DNA from: Caldilineales bacterium
GTDB lineage: Bacteria > Chloroflexota > Anaerolineae > Caldilineales > Caldilineaceae
Length of the DNA: 50,126 bases
Assembly (NCBI GenBank): GCA_012271135.1
Contig: JAAXGZ010000109.1
Coordinates: 1-50,126 of the forward strand
Direction of reading: 5' to 3'
The position numbers and the translations under genes were made by a program. This document shows, in pieces, positions 16,554 to 24,384 of the stretch; the first letter of the stretch is position 1; each line of letters opens with the position of its first letter. The notes beneath the pieces were generated by a model. It was not told the origin of the DNA and did no database searches. It saw only the letters and a list, made by a program, of their open reading frames with translations.

Positions 16554-16834
16554 GGTTGCCTCCTGCTGTATTTCCTTGTGGCTTTGCGGCTGGGAATGAT
16601 CGTCTTCAGAAATCGGGTGCCATCTGGCTGTATTACGAACGGAACCAGGTGAACGTACGCTTGGATGGCAACTATGTAGATGCTTTGTCCGGGATAGCGG
16701 TCCTGGTTTGGATGAACCAACACATCCAACAGAGCGCCCTGCTCTATGGCGGATACCACAGTCTCAAAGGAGATGCCCCGCTGCTCAATGAGTTGCTGGT
16801 TCTTCTGCCTGCTCCAGTCGAAGGTGTTGCTCAT
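16550..16834 (-). CDS. BrnT/DUF4258-like toxin
   Basis: 94 residues, starting MSNTFDWSRQKNQQLIEQRG. The opening FDWSRQKN..L...RGISFE resembles BrnT ribonuclease toxins. The later part (VHPNQDRYPGQSIYIVAIQA, then FLKTIIPSRKATRKY) resembles the related DUF4258/toxin group. If a toxin, it would act as an RNase neutralised by the downstream CopG-like protein. Catalytic residues cannot be assigned with certainty by eye. Confidence 0.75.
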   Translation of the reverse strand: MSNTFDWSRQKNQQLIEQRGISFETVVSAIEQGALLDVLVHPNQDRYPGQSIYIVAIQAYVHLVPFVIQPDGTRFLKTIIPSRKATRKYSRRQP

Positions 16835-17318
16835 GGAAATATTGTCGCCTAATGTGTGCGTTTTGTCAACACTGCTCTGCTGTCGGATTGCGCCTCATAC
16901 CTCCACGAACGCTCCTGGCTCCACCCCCGGAATGTCCGTCCGAACATCCTCGGGCGAGTGGACCACGGTCTGGCACCCTACGGCAAGGCCGGTTCACGCC
17001 TGCAGAGAAGAACGCCTACTTCCGCTGAAAGTAGCAGAGACACCATAGGGTACAGACGTGGTACTCGGCCGTGCGCCGCGGCGGCGGTTCGGACAACGCA
17101 AATATGGCGGTACCCGCATCCCGTATGACAGGAACGGCTTGGGAGAGCCTTGAGTGCACTCGTGATCCCAGTACACCCGACCTGGCGGTGCACGGTTGGG
17201 ACGGTGTCCCCGTTACCCCACTTGGATGCAGCCGAACATTGCAAAATTAGATCGAAAGTTCAAGTACCGTGGTATGCTGGCGCGCATCGGTGGGTCTTGT
17301 TGATGGTTCCAATGCATC
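16835..17318. other. 484-bp stretch without a supported gene
   Basis: The stretch lies between the divergently oriented toxin pair (minus) and the HEPN-like module (plus). Short open frames occur but show no family features and no good ribosome-binding sites. It probably holds promoters for both sides. The last 90 bp before 17319 are noticeably AT-richer (near 17237-17265), which would suit a promoter for the plus-strand pair, but I cannot place -35 and -10 boxes confidently. Confidence 0.4.
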
Positions 17319-17630
17319 ATGAACGACGTGGTAGAGGCCAAGCTGGGCGGCTTCATCAGGGAAAAGCTGACGGAGCGCTTCAAGGACGACTTTGTGTTCG
17401 ATCCCATCCTGGTCCGCGAGGAGGTGGACGAGTACGGGGATCCCTATCTCCACACATACATCGTGTACGACGGTGATGACAGCAAGTGGGATACGCGCTG
17501 GAGGCTGTCCTTGACCCGGTTCGTCTGGCCGCTGTCAATCGAGCTCGGGTATGACAATGTTCCCATGCAGTCGTACATCGAGAAGTCTGACTGGCTTGAA
17601 AACCCCCATACGTTGCAGGAACACTGGTAG
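17319..17630 (+). CDS. Small conserved protein, first gene of HEPN-like module (copy 1)
   Basis: 103 residues of unknown family. It is closely matched by the protein at 23336-23647. Shared stretches include FDPILVREEVDEYGD, LHTYIVYDGDDSKWD, PMQSYIEK and DWLE.PHTLQE.W. It is acidic, soluble and has no signal peptide. Its stop overlaps the next gene's start in TAGTG (17628-17632). A minimal nucleotidyltransferase would be the expected partner of a HEPN protein, but the GSxxxGxxxxxSDxD signature is absent. It is a candidate antitoxin or partner on context alone. Confidence 0.75.
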   Translation: MNDVVEAKLGGFIREKLTERFKDDFVFDPILVREEVDEYGDPYLHTYIVYDGDDSKWDTRWRLSLTRFVWPLSIELGYDNVPMQSYIEKSDWLENPHTLQEHW

Positions 17631-18079
17631 TGTCGCCGGACGATTTGCTCAATATGGCCGAGGGTCTGGCTACGGGTGCGGTGTCCCACAGGCGTGGGAG
17701 GCCTCGACGATCAGATCTCAGCCGGGCTGTCAGTTCAATCTACTATGCGCTGTTCCACACTCTGGCTGCGTATGGATCTGATTTGCTTGTCGGTCGTACC
17801 AAGGACCCCCGAAGCGAACCCGCGTGGCGACAGGCCTATCGGGCCTTGGAACACGGAAAAGCGCGCAACCAGTGTCGACGCAAGGAGTACATTGCCAAGT
17901 TTCCCGGCGCGGTGGAAGATTTCGCCACCTTGTTTGTCCACATGCAACGGTTGCGCCACTTGGCCGATTACGACCCGGACACCTCGTTTTCCCGTTCGGA
18001 GGTGCTTCAATGGTTGGACGACAGCCGGGATGCCCTTCACGACCTTAGTCGAGTTCCGGATAAGGATCTGTTCCATTAA
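17630..18079 (+). CDS. HEPN-like protein, second gene of module (copy 1)
   Basis: 149 residues from GTG 17630, which shares its first base with the upstream stop codon. The helix DLSRAVSSIYYALFHTLAAY is typical of HEPN-fold proteins. It is followed by AWRQAYRALEHGKAR and MQRLRHLADYDPDTSFSRSE, and the LADYD segment is also usual in HEPN families. HEPN proteins are often RNases with an R-x4-6-H motif. Here the best conserved candidate is R-A-L-E-H (x3), so catalysis is uncertain. The C-terminus is shorter and different from copy 2, and its stop codon coincides with the 3' end of an inserted tnpB, suggesting truncation. Confidence 0.75.
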   Translation: MSPDDLLNMAEGLATGAVSHRRGRPRRSDLSRAVSSIYYALFHTLAAYGSDLLVGRTKDPRSEPAWRQAYRALEHGKARNQCRRKEYIAKFPGAVEDFATLFVHMQRLRHLADYDPDTSFSRSEVLQWLDDSRDALHDLSRVPDKDLFH

Positions 18080-19509
18080 TCGGCACACTTCGGTACCGAT
18101 GCCGGTAATTCGCTCTCGGTTGATGGGGGCGTGGTTGCAGGCCCCCGCAACTCGAGTCCGGGTGGAGCAGTCCCCACCGACAGCCTGGTTCGTTCGACGA
18201 GCAGGGCCTTGACTTCCCTGAATGGCGTGTACAACGTTATCTCGTCGTCGTACAGCCTCGCCAGAATGTTGCAGGCGGCATTGGCGTCCGCGTCCAGCAC
18301 AGCCCCGTCGCAACAGTAAAACCGGTCCCATTGCCGTCGGCCCTGCAACAGGCCCGTGCGGGAGTCGATTTGCGATGTGTAGGCCGGATTGACCAAGGCC
18401 GGCGCAGAACCTCTGCGCCGAGATATTGAAGTGAGTGTGTCCGCCATCACGCCCTTGACCCAGCCGTTCAGACGACGGTTGGTGTCCCTGTGGCGATACC
18501 GGGCGGACTTCATGGGCGCCGTCAGGTCTTCGCAGGCGATGGTGCCGGCCTTGTCCACGACGGTGTGGGCGGCCTGGCACAGATGGTTGCGCGCCCTCTT
18601 TTTGTGTTGGCGCTTGCGCCGGTTCCACTTGTTGCGGCCCAGGTTGTGCCGTCGGATGTTGTCGGCCTTGCGGTGGTGGCCCTTGGCCTCGTGCTTCTCC
18701 GCCACCGACCGAAGCTGGTGGCGACGTTGGCCCTTGACCTTTTGGTGATCGCTTTCCGCAGCCAACAGGTCGCCCAGACCCTGGCCGTGCCGCTCGCCGT
18801 CGCTGTCCGTGTAGGCTTCGGTGTAGCCCTTGTCCACGCCCACGGTGGCGTCCCCGCAGGGGCGCGTGCTGCACACCTCGGTTTCGTCCACCGCGTAGTG
18901 GACGGCCACCTGCCCGTTGGGTTGCAGAATGATGCGCAGGGTGCCGGATGGCAGGTGCGTACCCTTGAGCGGAATGGCAATGCGTTGCCCTCTCTCCATG
19001 CCTTGCAGGTACACCCAGGCCCGACCCTTCCAAACCTTCGTGGTGTAGGAACCGCTGTCGGCCACGATCTGGTTCGTCACATGGGAACGACCGCCCTTCC
19101 AGCGCTTCCGCATCTGCCGGTGCAGGAAGGAATCCTCGGTCCAACGATTCCGCTTGAGCAGCGAGTATAGGCGTTTGCGTTCGGCATCGTCGTTCCGGGT
19201 GCGGTGCCGGATGGCGCGCTTGACCTTCACCTTGGCCGCCTCCCGCGCCGCCGCCATGTCGCCCAGCGCGTCGGTCAGCACGGCCTTGCCCAGCCGCGCC
19301 GGCAACCCGTGCCAGTCGTAGCCCTCCGCCATCCAGTCGTCGCGCACGTCGTAGGGGGATTGCCGGACAGTGGATACCCCACTGCACCGGCGCCAGGCAT
19401 CTGACCGCACCTGGCCGCACAGGACGGCCATCTCGGACAGGCGGCTGTACTTGGACGCGTTCAGTCCCTGGCTGTGCAGGATGCGCGTGACCTTCGCCGG
19501 CTTAGCCAT
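18076..19509 (-). CDS. tnpB: TnpB-family RNA-guided nuclease of an IS607 element
   Basis: About 477 residues from ATG 19509 (MAKPAKVTRILHSQ). RuvC-type residues are visible: Asp in VGVDKGYTEAY, Glu in TIACEDLTAPM and Asp in VLDADANAACNIL. The usual four-cysteine zinc ribbon before the last Asp is degenerate (TSQIDSRTG, then FYCCDG), as I recall for part of the IS607-linked TnpB group. TnpB proteins cut DNA guided by an RNA from the element's right end. The start overlaps the end of tnpA. The stop at 18076-18078 overlaps the stop of the convergent HEPN-like gene. Confidence 0.88.
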   Translation of the reverse strand: MAKPAKVTRILHSQGLNASKYSRLSEMAVLCGQVRSDAWRRCSGVSTVRQSPYDVRDDWMAEGYDWHGLPARLGKAVLTDALGDMAAAREAAKVKVKRAIRHRTRNDDAERKRLYSLLKRNRWTEDSFLHRQMRKRWKGGRSHVTNQIVADSGSYTTKVWKGRAWVYLQGMERGQRIAIPLKGTHLPSGTLRIILQPNGQVAVHYAVDETEVCSTRPCGDATVGVDKGYTEAYTDSDGERHGQGLGDLLAAESDHQKVKGQRRHQLRSVAEKHEAKGHHRKADNIRRHNLGRNKWNRRKRQHKKRARNHLCQAAHTVVDKAGTIACEDLTAPMKSARYRHRDTNRRLNGWVKGVMADTLTSISRRRGSAPALVNPAYTSQIDSRTGLLQGRRQWDRFYCCDGAVLDADANAACNILARLYDDEITLYTPFREVKALLVERTRLSVGTAPPGLELRGPATTPPSTESELPASVPKCAD

Positions 19510-20104
19510 CGGATACGGCCTCGCGTATCTGCTTCCGGTACCGGCGCAACCCGTACAGGCGGCCGGAGAATGCATGGACCACGGCCATCAGATCCTCCAC
19601 CAATTCCGCCTGCGGCGACAGGGACGGCTGGTTGACCACGCGGATCTCGCAGCCGTGGGTCTCGGCAAAGTACGCGAACCAGTCGAACCCGAACCGGCAG
19701 AGGCGATCCTGGTGGGCGACCAGCAGGAGACCCAGTTCGCGTTTCTCAATCCGTTCCATCAACGCACGGAACACCGGCCGCTTGAAGTGCATGCCACCGC
19801 CGATCTCGGTCAGCCAATCGTCCACGGCAATGCCGGCCCCCAGGCAGAAGGCTTCCATCGCTTGCTGCTGGGAGCGCAGATCGTCCCGCTGCGACCGGCG
19901 GGACACGCGGCAGTAGACCGCGGTGCGGCCCGGTTCCTGTGCCCGCTCCACGCCGAAGTACCGATCCACGTCCGCGTCCGTGTAGTAGCGGTGGCCGGAC
20001 GGGGTGCGCCGAGCCGGCAGCTTGCCGTTCAAACTCCACGCCTTGACCGTGTTCTTGTGAACCCCAATCTTGGCCGCAAACGCAGCGGCACGGTAAATCT
20101 TCAT
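19502..20104 (-). CDS. tnpA: IS607-family serine recombinase (TnpA) with MerR-like DNA-binding domain
   Basis: About 200 residues from ATG 20104 (MKIYRAAAFAAKIGVHKNTV). The N-terminal MerR-type helix-turn-helix (GVHKNTVKAWSLNGKLPA, then RTPSGHRYY) precedes a small resolvase catalytic domain with AVYCRVSRRSQRDDLRSQ. Ser of CRVSRRSQ is the expected nucleophile. The remaining core includes LLLVAHQDRLCRFGFDWF. DNA-binding domain first and catalytic domain second is characteristic of IS607. It appears intact. Confidence 0.9.
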   Translation of the reverse strand: MKIYRAAAFAAKIGVHKNTVKAWSLNGKLPARRTPSGHRYYTDADVDRYFGVERAQEPGRTAVYCRVSRRSQRDDLRSQQQAMEAFCLGAGIAVDDWLTEIGGGMHFKRPVFRALMERIEKRELGLLLVAHQDRLCRFGFDWFAYFAETHGCEIRVVNQPSLSPQAELVEDLMAVVHAFSGRLYGLRRYRKQIREAVSDG

Positions 20105-20355
20105 GTCCGCATGATGCCACATCGTGCCGTTCAATGTTGAATTACTGCACTAACCGTGCTCTCCGCGCGTTTGTAGTATATTTGCTGCTTCCGATGAGGG
20201 AACGGGTCGCGGTACCAAGTCCGGCACTTCGCAGCCGAAGCGGCTTGACTTAATCCGGATTCTGAAGGGTTGTGTAGCTGCTCCGCGTTTGAGGGTGGTT
20301 TCAGGCTGTCGAAACGCTTGGCGACTGTATCCGCTGATCTGCATCCGGACTTCAG

Positions 20356-21579
20356 TCATCCGGTACTTTGTTCGTCGGTAGCACGGGCCAACGGTAGCGC
20401 GGCGAACACCAATGCCGCTGCAACGAACAGCGACCCGATGTAGTAGATGGTTGCTGCAAAGCCCAACGTCTCGTAAAGGGCTCCGGCGATGATTGGCGAG
20501 AGCACCGCCATCAGGAAGCCGATACAGGCCACGATACCCAGACCCGTCGAAGCCACTTCACTGCCAACCACATCAAAGATGGCTGCGGTCAGGATGGGCT
20601 GATCGGGGTAGAGAAACAATCCCAACAGCGCGATCATGATGGTCAGCGGCATCCCGGTATCGAAAATGGTTAGGGCGAGGGCAACCAGACAGGACCACAA
20701 CAATCCGGGAACCAGCACATTCTTGCGGCCCAGCCGGTCCGACAGGAGGCCGGCCACCGGTTTGGCGAACAATCCGACCGCAATCAACAAGCCCACATGA
20801 AAACCGCGCCCCGCTGTGCCCATCTGCAGTTCGTTGCCAAGATACAGGGGCAGGATCGTGACCAGCGCCACCAGCGCCATCGCGCGAAAACCCCGTACGA
20901 CGGTCAAACCCCAAAGCGCCGGGGTTCGCAGAAGGCGTTTGGTGGCCTCTACGCGCTGTGAGACCGCCACCGTTGGCTGTTCCTTGGTCACTCCGATATT
21001 GCGAAAGGTCCAGATAGCCATTGTTCCCAGGAACAAGGGAATCACTGCGTACGCGCTGATCAATTCCCGCCAGCCGAGGAACACCAGCAATGCTCCTGTG
21101 ACCACGGGGCCGGCCACGTCGCCAACGCTGCCCCCAACGCCGTGTGCGGCCAGAACCGCACCCCGCCGGTGCGGAAAATGGTGGGACAGCGAAGCCGATG
21201 CCGGCAGATGCCAAATGGAGTGGGAGACTGCCACCACCGCCATGCCGACCAGCAACAGTGGATATACCGGGGATACGCCTATGACCAGGCAACCCACCGC
21301 AGCGATGCCCAAGCATGCAGCCAAGAGCTGTCCCCAGTACCGCCTGAGAATGTCAACCACCACGCCTCCAGGCAGGGCAACCAGACCGGAAGCCAGTTCC
21401 CGGGTCGACAGGATGCCTCCAACCCCCACGGAGTTGAGTTGAAACGCAGTCTGGATTTCCGGCAACGCCACCACGAAGCTCTGAACAATCCAGTGGAACA
21501 CGGTATGCCCGGTTGCCAGTCCGGAGACGATGAGCCGACCGCGGGGCGCAGATTCCTGTTTCTCAGGAGAAGATTCCAT
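20356..21579 (-). CDS. Major facilitator superfamily transporter
   Basis: About 407 residues from ATG 21579 (MESSPEKQES). Upstream in-frame ATGs at 21594 and 21624 are possible, and none has a clear ribosome-binding site. Twelve TM segments are predicted. The MFS loop motif is seen as LLSDRLGRKNVLVPG between TM8 and TM9, and a looser version, VVDILRRYWGQL, in the first half. It exports or imports a small molecule by proton coupling. It is divergently placed from the cytochrome P450 gene with about 260 bp between, which suggests shared regulation and perhaps export of a P450 product. The substrate is unknown. Confidence 0.85.
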   Translation of the reverse strand: MESSPEKQESAPRGRLIVSGLATGHTVFHWIVQSFVVALPEIQTAFQLNSVGVGGILSTRELASGLVALPGGVVVDILRRYWGQLLAACLGIAAVGCLVIGVSPVYPLLLVGMAVVAVSHSIWHLPASASLSHHFPHRRGAVLAAHGVGGSVGDVAGPVVTGALLVFLGWRELISAYAVIPLFLGTMAIWTFRNIGVTKEQPTVAVSQRVEATKRLLRTPALWGLTVVRGFRAMALVALVTILPLYLGNELQMGTAGRGFHVGLLIAVGLFAKPVAGLLSDRLGRKNVLVPGLLWSCLVALALTIFDTGMPLTIMIALLGLFLYPDQPILTAAIFDVVGSEVASTGLGIVACIGFLMAVLSPIIAGALYETLGFAATIYYIGSLFVAAALVFAALPLARATDEQSTG

Positions 21580-21837
21580 TGCGCGATATCCCATGCTATG
21601 AACCGAGCCGCAATTCTGCTTCATGGCTATGCCGACGCAGGAATCTCACTCATGCACCGTGCTTCGCCTGTCCAAGTGGTTAAGCTCCTGGTCGAAGGGA
21701 AAGGAGGCCACTGGGTGGTTTGCTGGTTCTCGGCACCCCATCACAAGGAATTGTGGTATTTGTACCCGTCGCCTCTGCTGCCCGGCGCGCTCTAAGTATG
21801 TCTATGCCTCCGGCTTCCCAACCCGAACTACACTGCG

Positions 21838-23199
21838 ATGATGATGTCCTCTGAAGGCTGCAAACCCATTCCACAGGTTGCCGGCTACCCGGTGATTGGC
21901 ACGCTTGAGCCGAAGCGGTATGACCTTCTGACGCTTGTTCGCAGGCAGTACGCCCGTTTGGGACCGGTCTTCCGCATCAGCTCGTTCAACCGAACCTCGG
22001 TCGTGCTTGCCGGACTGGAGGCCAACCGGTTGATGCGGACCGAAGGGCATCGCTTGTTCACGTCCGTTCCGGCCTGGATCGAGTTAAATCGGGCCTTTGG
22101 CGGCGACAATCCCGTCCTGTTGTCGATGGATCCGCCGGACCACGGCAAGATCCGCTCCGCATTGAAACCCGGATACGCCGGCTCGGCCCTGTATCCCCGT
22201 ATGGAGCAGCTTCTCGAGAGTCAGTTGCGCCTCATTCAGGCTTGGCCGATGGACACGCCCATCAGCGTCTATCCCCACATGAAGCGGCTTGTCTGCCTGC
22301 TGCTCGGCTACTTGGCGACCAATGAGGATCCCGGCGAAGTGTTGGATGACATCATCTTTCTCTTTGAGGCGGTGATCAAGATCCATGTATTGCGCACTTG
22401 GCCCGGGTTCGCAAAACACCTGCCCAACTACCTCCGCTCGCGGCGCAGAGTGTTGGCGATGACCAAGCGCATCTGGGAAGAACGGTATGCAGAGGACATG
22501 CTCAATGAAGCCGGAGATTTCGTCGCGCTCGTGCGTTCCGCCCAGACGGAGTTCCCGGAACTGTTGACGGACAACGACGCCCGTGCTTCCATCATGGGAC
22601 CTTTCATTGCCGGCATCGACACGGTCGCCGCCGGGATCTCCTTTTTGCTCTTCAACGTGCTCAGCCGTCCCTGGTTGCAGGAGGCGGTCGTTGCCGAGGC
22701 CGACGCGGCGATGGCTGACGGTCTCCCAACGCGGCAGTCGCTGCGACGAATGGACGTGACCCGCCGGGCGGCCATGGAGACGTTGCGCATGTTTCCGCCC
22801 ACGCCGGTTCAGCCGCGCGTGGCGAAGTGCGATTTCGAGTTTCTGGGGCACCGCATTGAGGAAGGGGAACGTCTCATCATCGCCCAGTGCATGACGCACT
22901 ACCTGCCCGAATTCTTCCCCGATCCCGAACGTTTCGACATTGACCGCTTCACTTCGGAACGACGGGAACACGCCCAGGCGGACGCCTACGCTCCCTACGG
23001 ACTTGGTGCTCACACCTGTCTGGGCGCCTCCACCGCCGACTTGCTGTTCCTGATTGTCTCGGCGGCACTCTTCCATCACTGGCAGGTCGAAATGGATCCG
23101 GCCGACTACAACCTCAAGGTGGCCATGCTGCCGCTGCCGGCCCCGGACGACAGGTTTCGGATGCGCCTGACGGAGGTGCGTCACACGCCGGTGACGTGA
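21838..23199 (+). CDS. Cytochrome P450 monooxygenase
   Basis: 453 residues. The I-helix oxygen-binding segment AGIDTVAAG lies near 257-265. The K-helix ETLR is at 314-317. The haem loop YGLGAHTCLG has the axial Cys at 394, with Tyr in place of the usual Phe at the loop start. No membrane anchor is visible, so this is a soluble bacterial-type P450. Three ATG codons in a row open the gene and no strong ribosome-binding site precedes them. No ferredoxin or reductase gene is nearby, so electron partners must be elsewhere. The substrate cannot be told from sequence. Confidence 0.92.
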   Translation: MMMSSEGCKPIPQVAGYPVIGTLEPKRYDLLTLVRRQYARLGPVFRISSFNRTSVVLAGLEANRLMRTEGHRLFTSVPAWIELNRAFGGDNPVLLSMDPPDHGKIRSALKPGYAGSALYPRMEQLLESQLRLIQAWPMDTPISVYPHMKRLVCLLLGYLATNEDPGEVLDDIIFLFEAVIKIHVLRTWPGFAKHLPNYLRSRRRVLAMTKRIWEERYAEDMLNEAGDFVALVRSAQTEFPELLTDNDARASIMGPFIAGIDTVAAGISFLLFNVLSRPWLQEAVVAEADAAMADGLPTRQSLRRMDVTRRAAMETLRMFPPTPVQPRVAKCDFEFLGHRIEEGERLIIAQCMTHYLPEFFPDPERFDIDRFTSERREHAQADAYAPYGLGAHTCLGASTADLLFLIVSAALFHHWQVEMDPADYNLKVAMLPLPAPDDRFRMRLTEVRHTPVT

Positions 23200-23335
23200 G
23201 CGGAGCCGTTCCGAAGTTCACACCGACCTGGAGCATGCAGGGACGATGTCGCCGATGACCAAACTCCGACTGGCCGCGTACATTGGGTGATACGATCGTC
23301 AGGAAGGTGAAGCATGCTGGAGGAACAACAAGGGC

Positions 23336-23647
23336 ATGGCTGACCAGATTCAGGAGAAGCTCGGAGGATTCGTCCGAGAGAAGCTGGAGGAGCGCTTCCG
23401 AGACGCTTTCATATTCGACCCCATTCTCGTACGCGAGGAAGTTGACGAGTACGGAGATGCCTATCTGCACACCTACATCGTCTATGACGGAGACGACAGC
23501 AAGTGGGATCCATCGTGGATGGCGGGTTTGACCGAACGGATCTTGCCTGTTTCGATCGAACTTGGATTTCCGAGCATCCCGATGCAGTCATACATTGAAA
23601 AGGCAGACTGGCTGGAGCATCCGCATACTCTCCAAGAGAATTGGTAG
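23336..23647 (+). CDS. Small conserved protein, first gene of HEPN-like module (copy 2)
   Basis: 103 residues from ATG 23336 (MADQIQEKLGGFVREKLEER), preceded by GGAGGAACAACAAGGGC. It is the same length as its paralogue at 17319, with shared blocks FDPILVREEVDEYGD, LHTYIVYDGDDSKWD, SIELG, PMQSYIEK and DWLE.PHTLQE.W. Its last codon and TAG stop run into GTG of the next gene (TAGTG), exactly as in copy 1. No known catalytic signature is visible. Confidence 0.75.
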   Translation: MADQIQEKLGGFVREKLEERFRDAFIFDPILVREEVDEYGDAYLHTYIVYDGDDSKWDPSWMAGLTERILPVSIELGFPSIPMQSYIEKADWLEHPHTLQENW

Positions 23648-24132
23648 TGTCGCCTGAGGATTTGCTCAATATGGCGGAGGGCTTGGCAACAGGCGCAGTC
23701 TCCGCCAGGCGCGGCAGGCCGCGGAGAGCCGATCTGAACCGGGCAGTCAGTTCAATCTACCACGCGCTGTTTCACTGCTTGGCTGCCTGTGGGGCCGACC
23801 TGCTCGTGGGCCGTACCAAGGGTTTTCGCAATGAGATTGCTTGGCGGCAAACCTATCGGGCATTGGAGCATGGGAGGTTGCGGCAGCGATGTTCCCACAC
23901 CGGAAACATCGCAGAGTTCCCCCATGAAGTCAGAACATTCGCGTTCTTAATTGTCCAGATGCAACGAGCGCGTCATCTTGCCGACTATGATCCCGAAGCC
24001 CTGTTTTCCCGTTCCCATGTGCTGAAGTGGGTGGCTGTCTGCCGGGATACCATCGCGGATTTCAATCGCGTGGGCGTTCAGGATCGCCGGGCCTTCGCCG
24101 TCTATGTGCTCCTTCCGATGAGGAAGGCGTGA
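23647..24132 (+). CDS. HEPN-like protein, second gene of module (copy 2)
   Basis: About 161 residues from GTG 23647. A TTG at 23641 is in frame, but the shared TAGTG overlap favours 23647. It keeps ADLNRAVSSIYHALFHCLAA, AWRQTYRALEHGRLR and MQRARHLADYDPEALFSRSH. The R-x3-H (RALEH) and HLADYD elements are conserved with copy 1. The C-terminus (RVGVQDRRAFAVYVLLPMRK) extends beyond copy 1 and may represent the original length. It is probably a HEPN-fold RNA-binding or RNase protein paired with the upstream small protein. Confidence 0.75.
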   Translation: MSPEDLLNMAEGLATGAVSARRGRPRRADLNRAVSSIYHALFHCLAACGADLLVGRTKGFRNEIAWRQTYRALEHGRLRQRCSHTGNIAEFPHEVRTFAFLIVQMQRARHLADYDPEALFSRSHVLKWVAVCRDTIADFNRVGVQDRRAFAVYVLLPMRKA

Positions 24133-24189
24133 TCGAGTCTGGGTTTGGTCCCCGAGCTGCGGGGGCCGGTTCTCCCTGACAGCAGTTTG

Positions 24190-24207
24190 GCTCCGCCGCG
24201 GCGGAGC
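24190..24207. repeat. 18-bp perfect palindrome downstream of HEPN-like copy 2
   Basis: GCTCCGCCG followed by its reverse complement CGGCGGAGC, 58 bp after the HEPN-like stop codon and 178 bp before the peptidase gene. It is very GC-rich with no loop and no T-tract, so it is either a protein site or part of a transcript-end structure. The rest of 24133-24384 shows nothing else I can support. Confidence 0.35.
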
Positions 24208-24384
24208 ACGTCCGGCGGGTTGGTTGGATACCGATGAAGCCGAAGTGTCGGTTCGATCCGCCCCAATCTCAATGAAGGGTGCTGCCGGAATGGACATGTT
24301 CCTGATCGGTCAGATCCAGGCCACATCTGTGGAAGACTCTCTACAGTAATGGCGCAACCTCACCATGAGGCCGATCGATAGTCT

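Larger units (their letters stand above)
18076..20104 (-). mobile_element. IS607-type element (serine recombinase plus TnpB)
   Basis: The element is a minus-strand tnpA-tnpB pair in the order and overlap usual for IS607. IS607 elements move by a serine recombinase and lack clear terminal inverted repeats, so exact ends are not visible; the coordinates give the coding span only. The right end lies at or just beyond 18076, against the HEPN-like gene. The left end lies within 20105-20355, a stretch with no gene. An omega/guide RNA would be expected at the tnpB 3' end, but I cannot delimit it. Confidence 0.75.

Noticed and set aside
17735..19420. A 561-codon open frame on the minus strand
   Set aside because: It overlaps tnpB and the HEPN-like gene in another frame. 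Its residues are the Arg/Gly/Ala/Pro-rich mix of GC-rich shadow frames, with no family motifs, while tnpB in the neighbouring frame has a full set.
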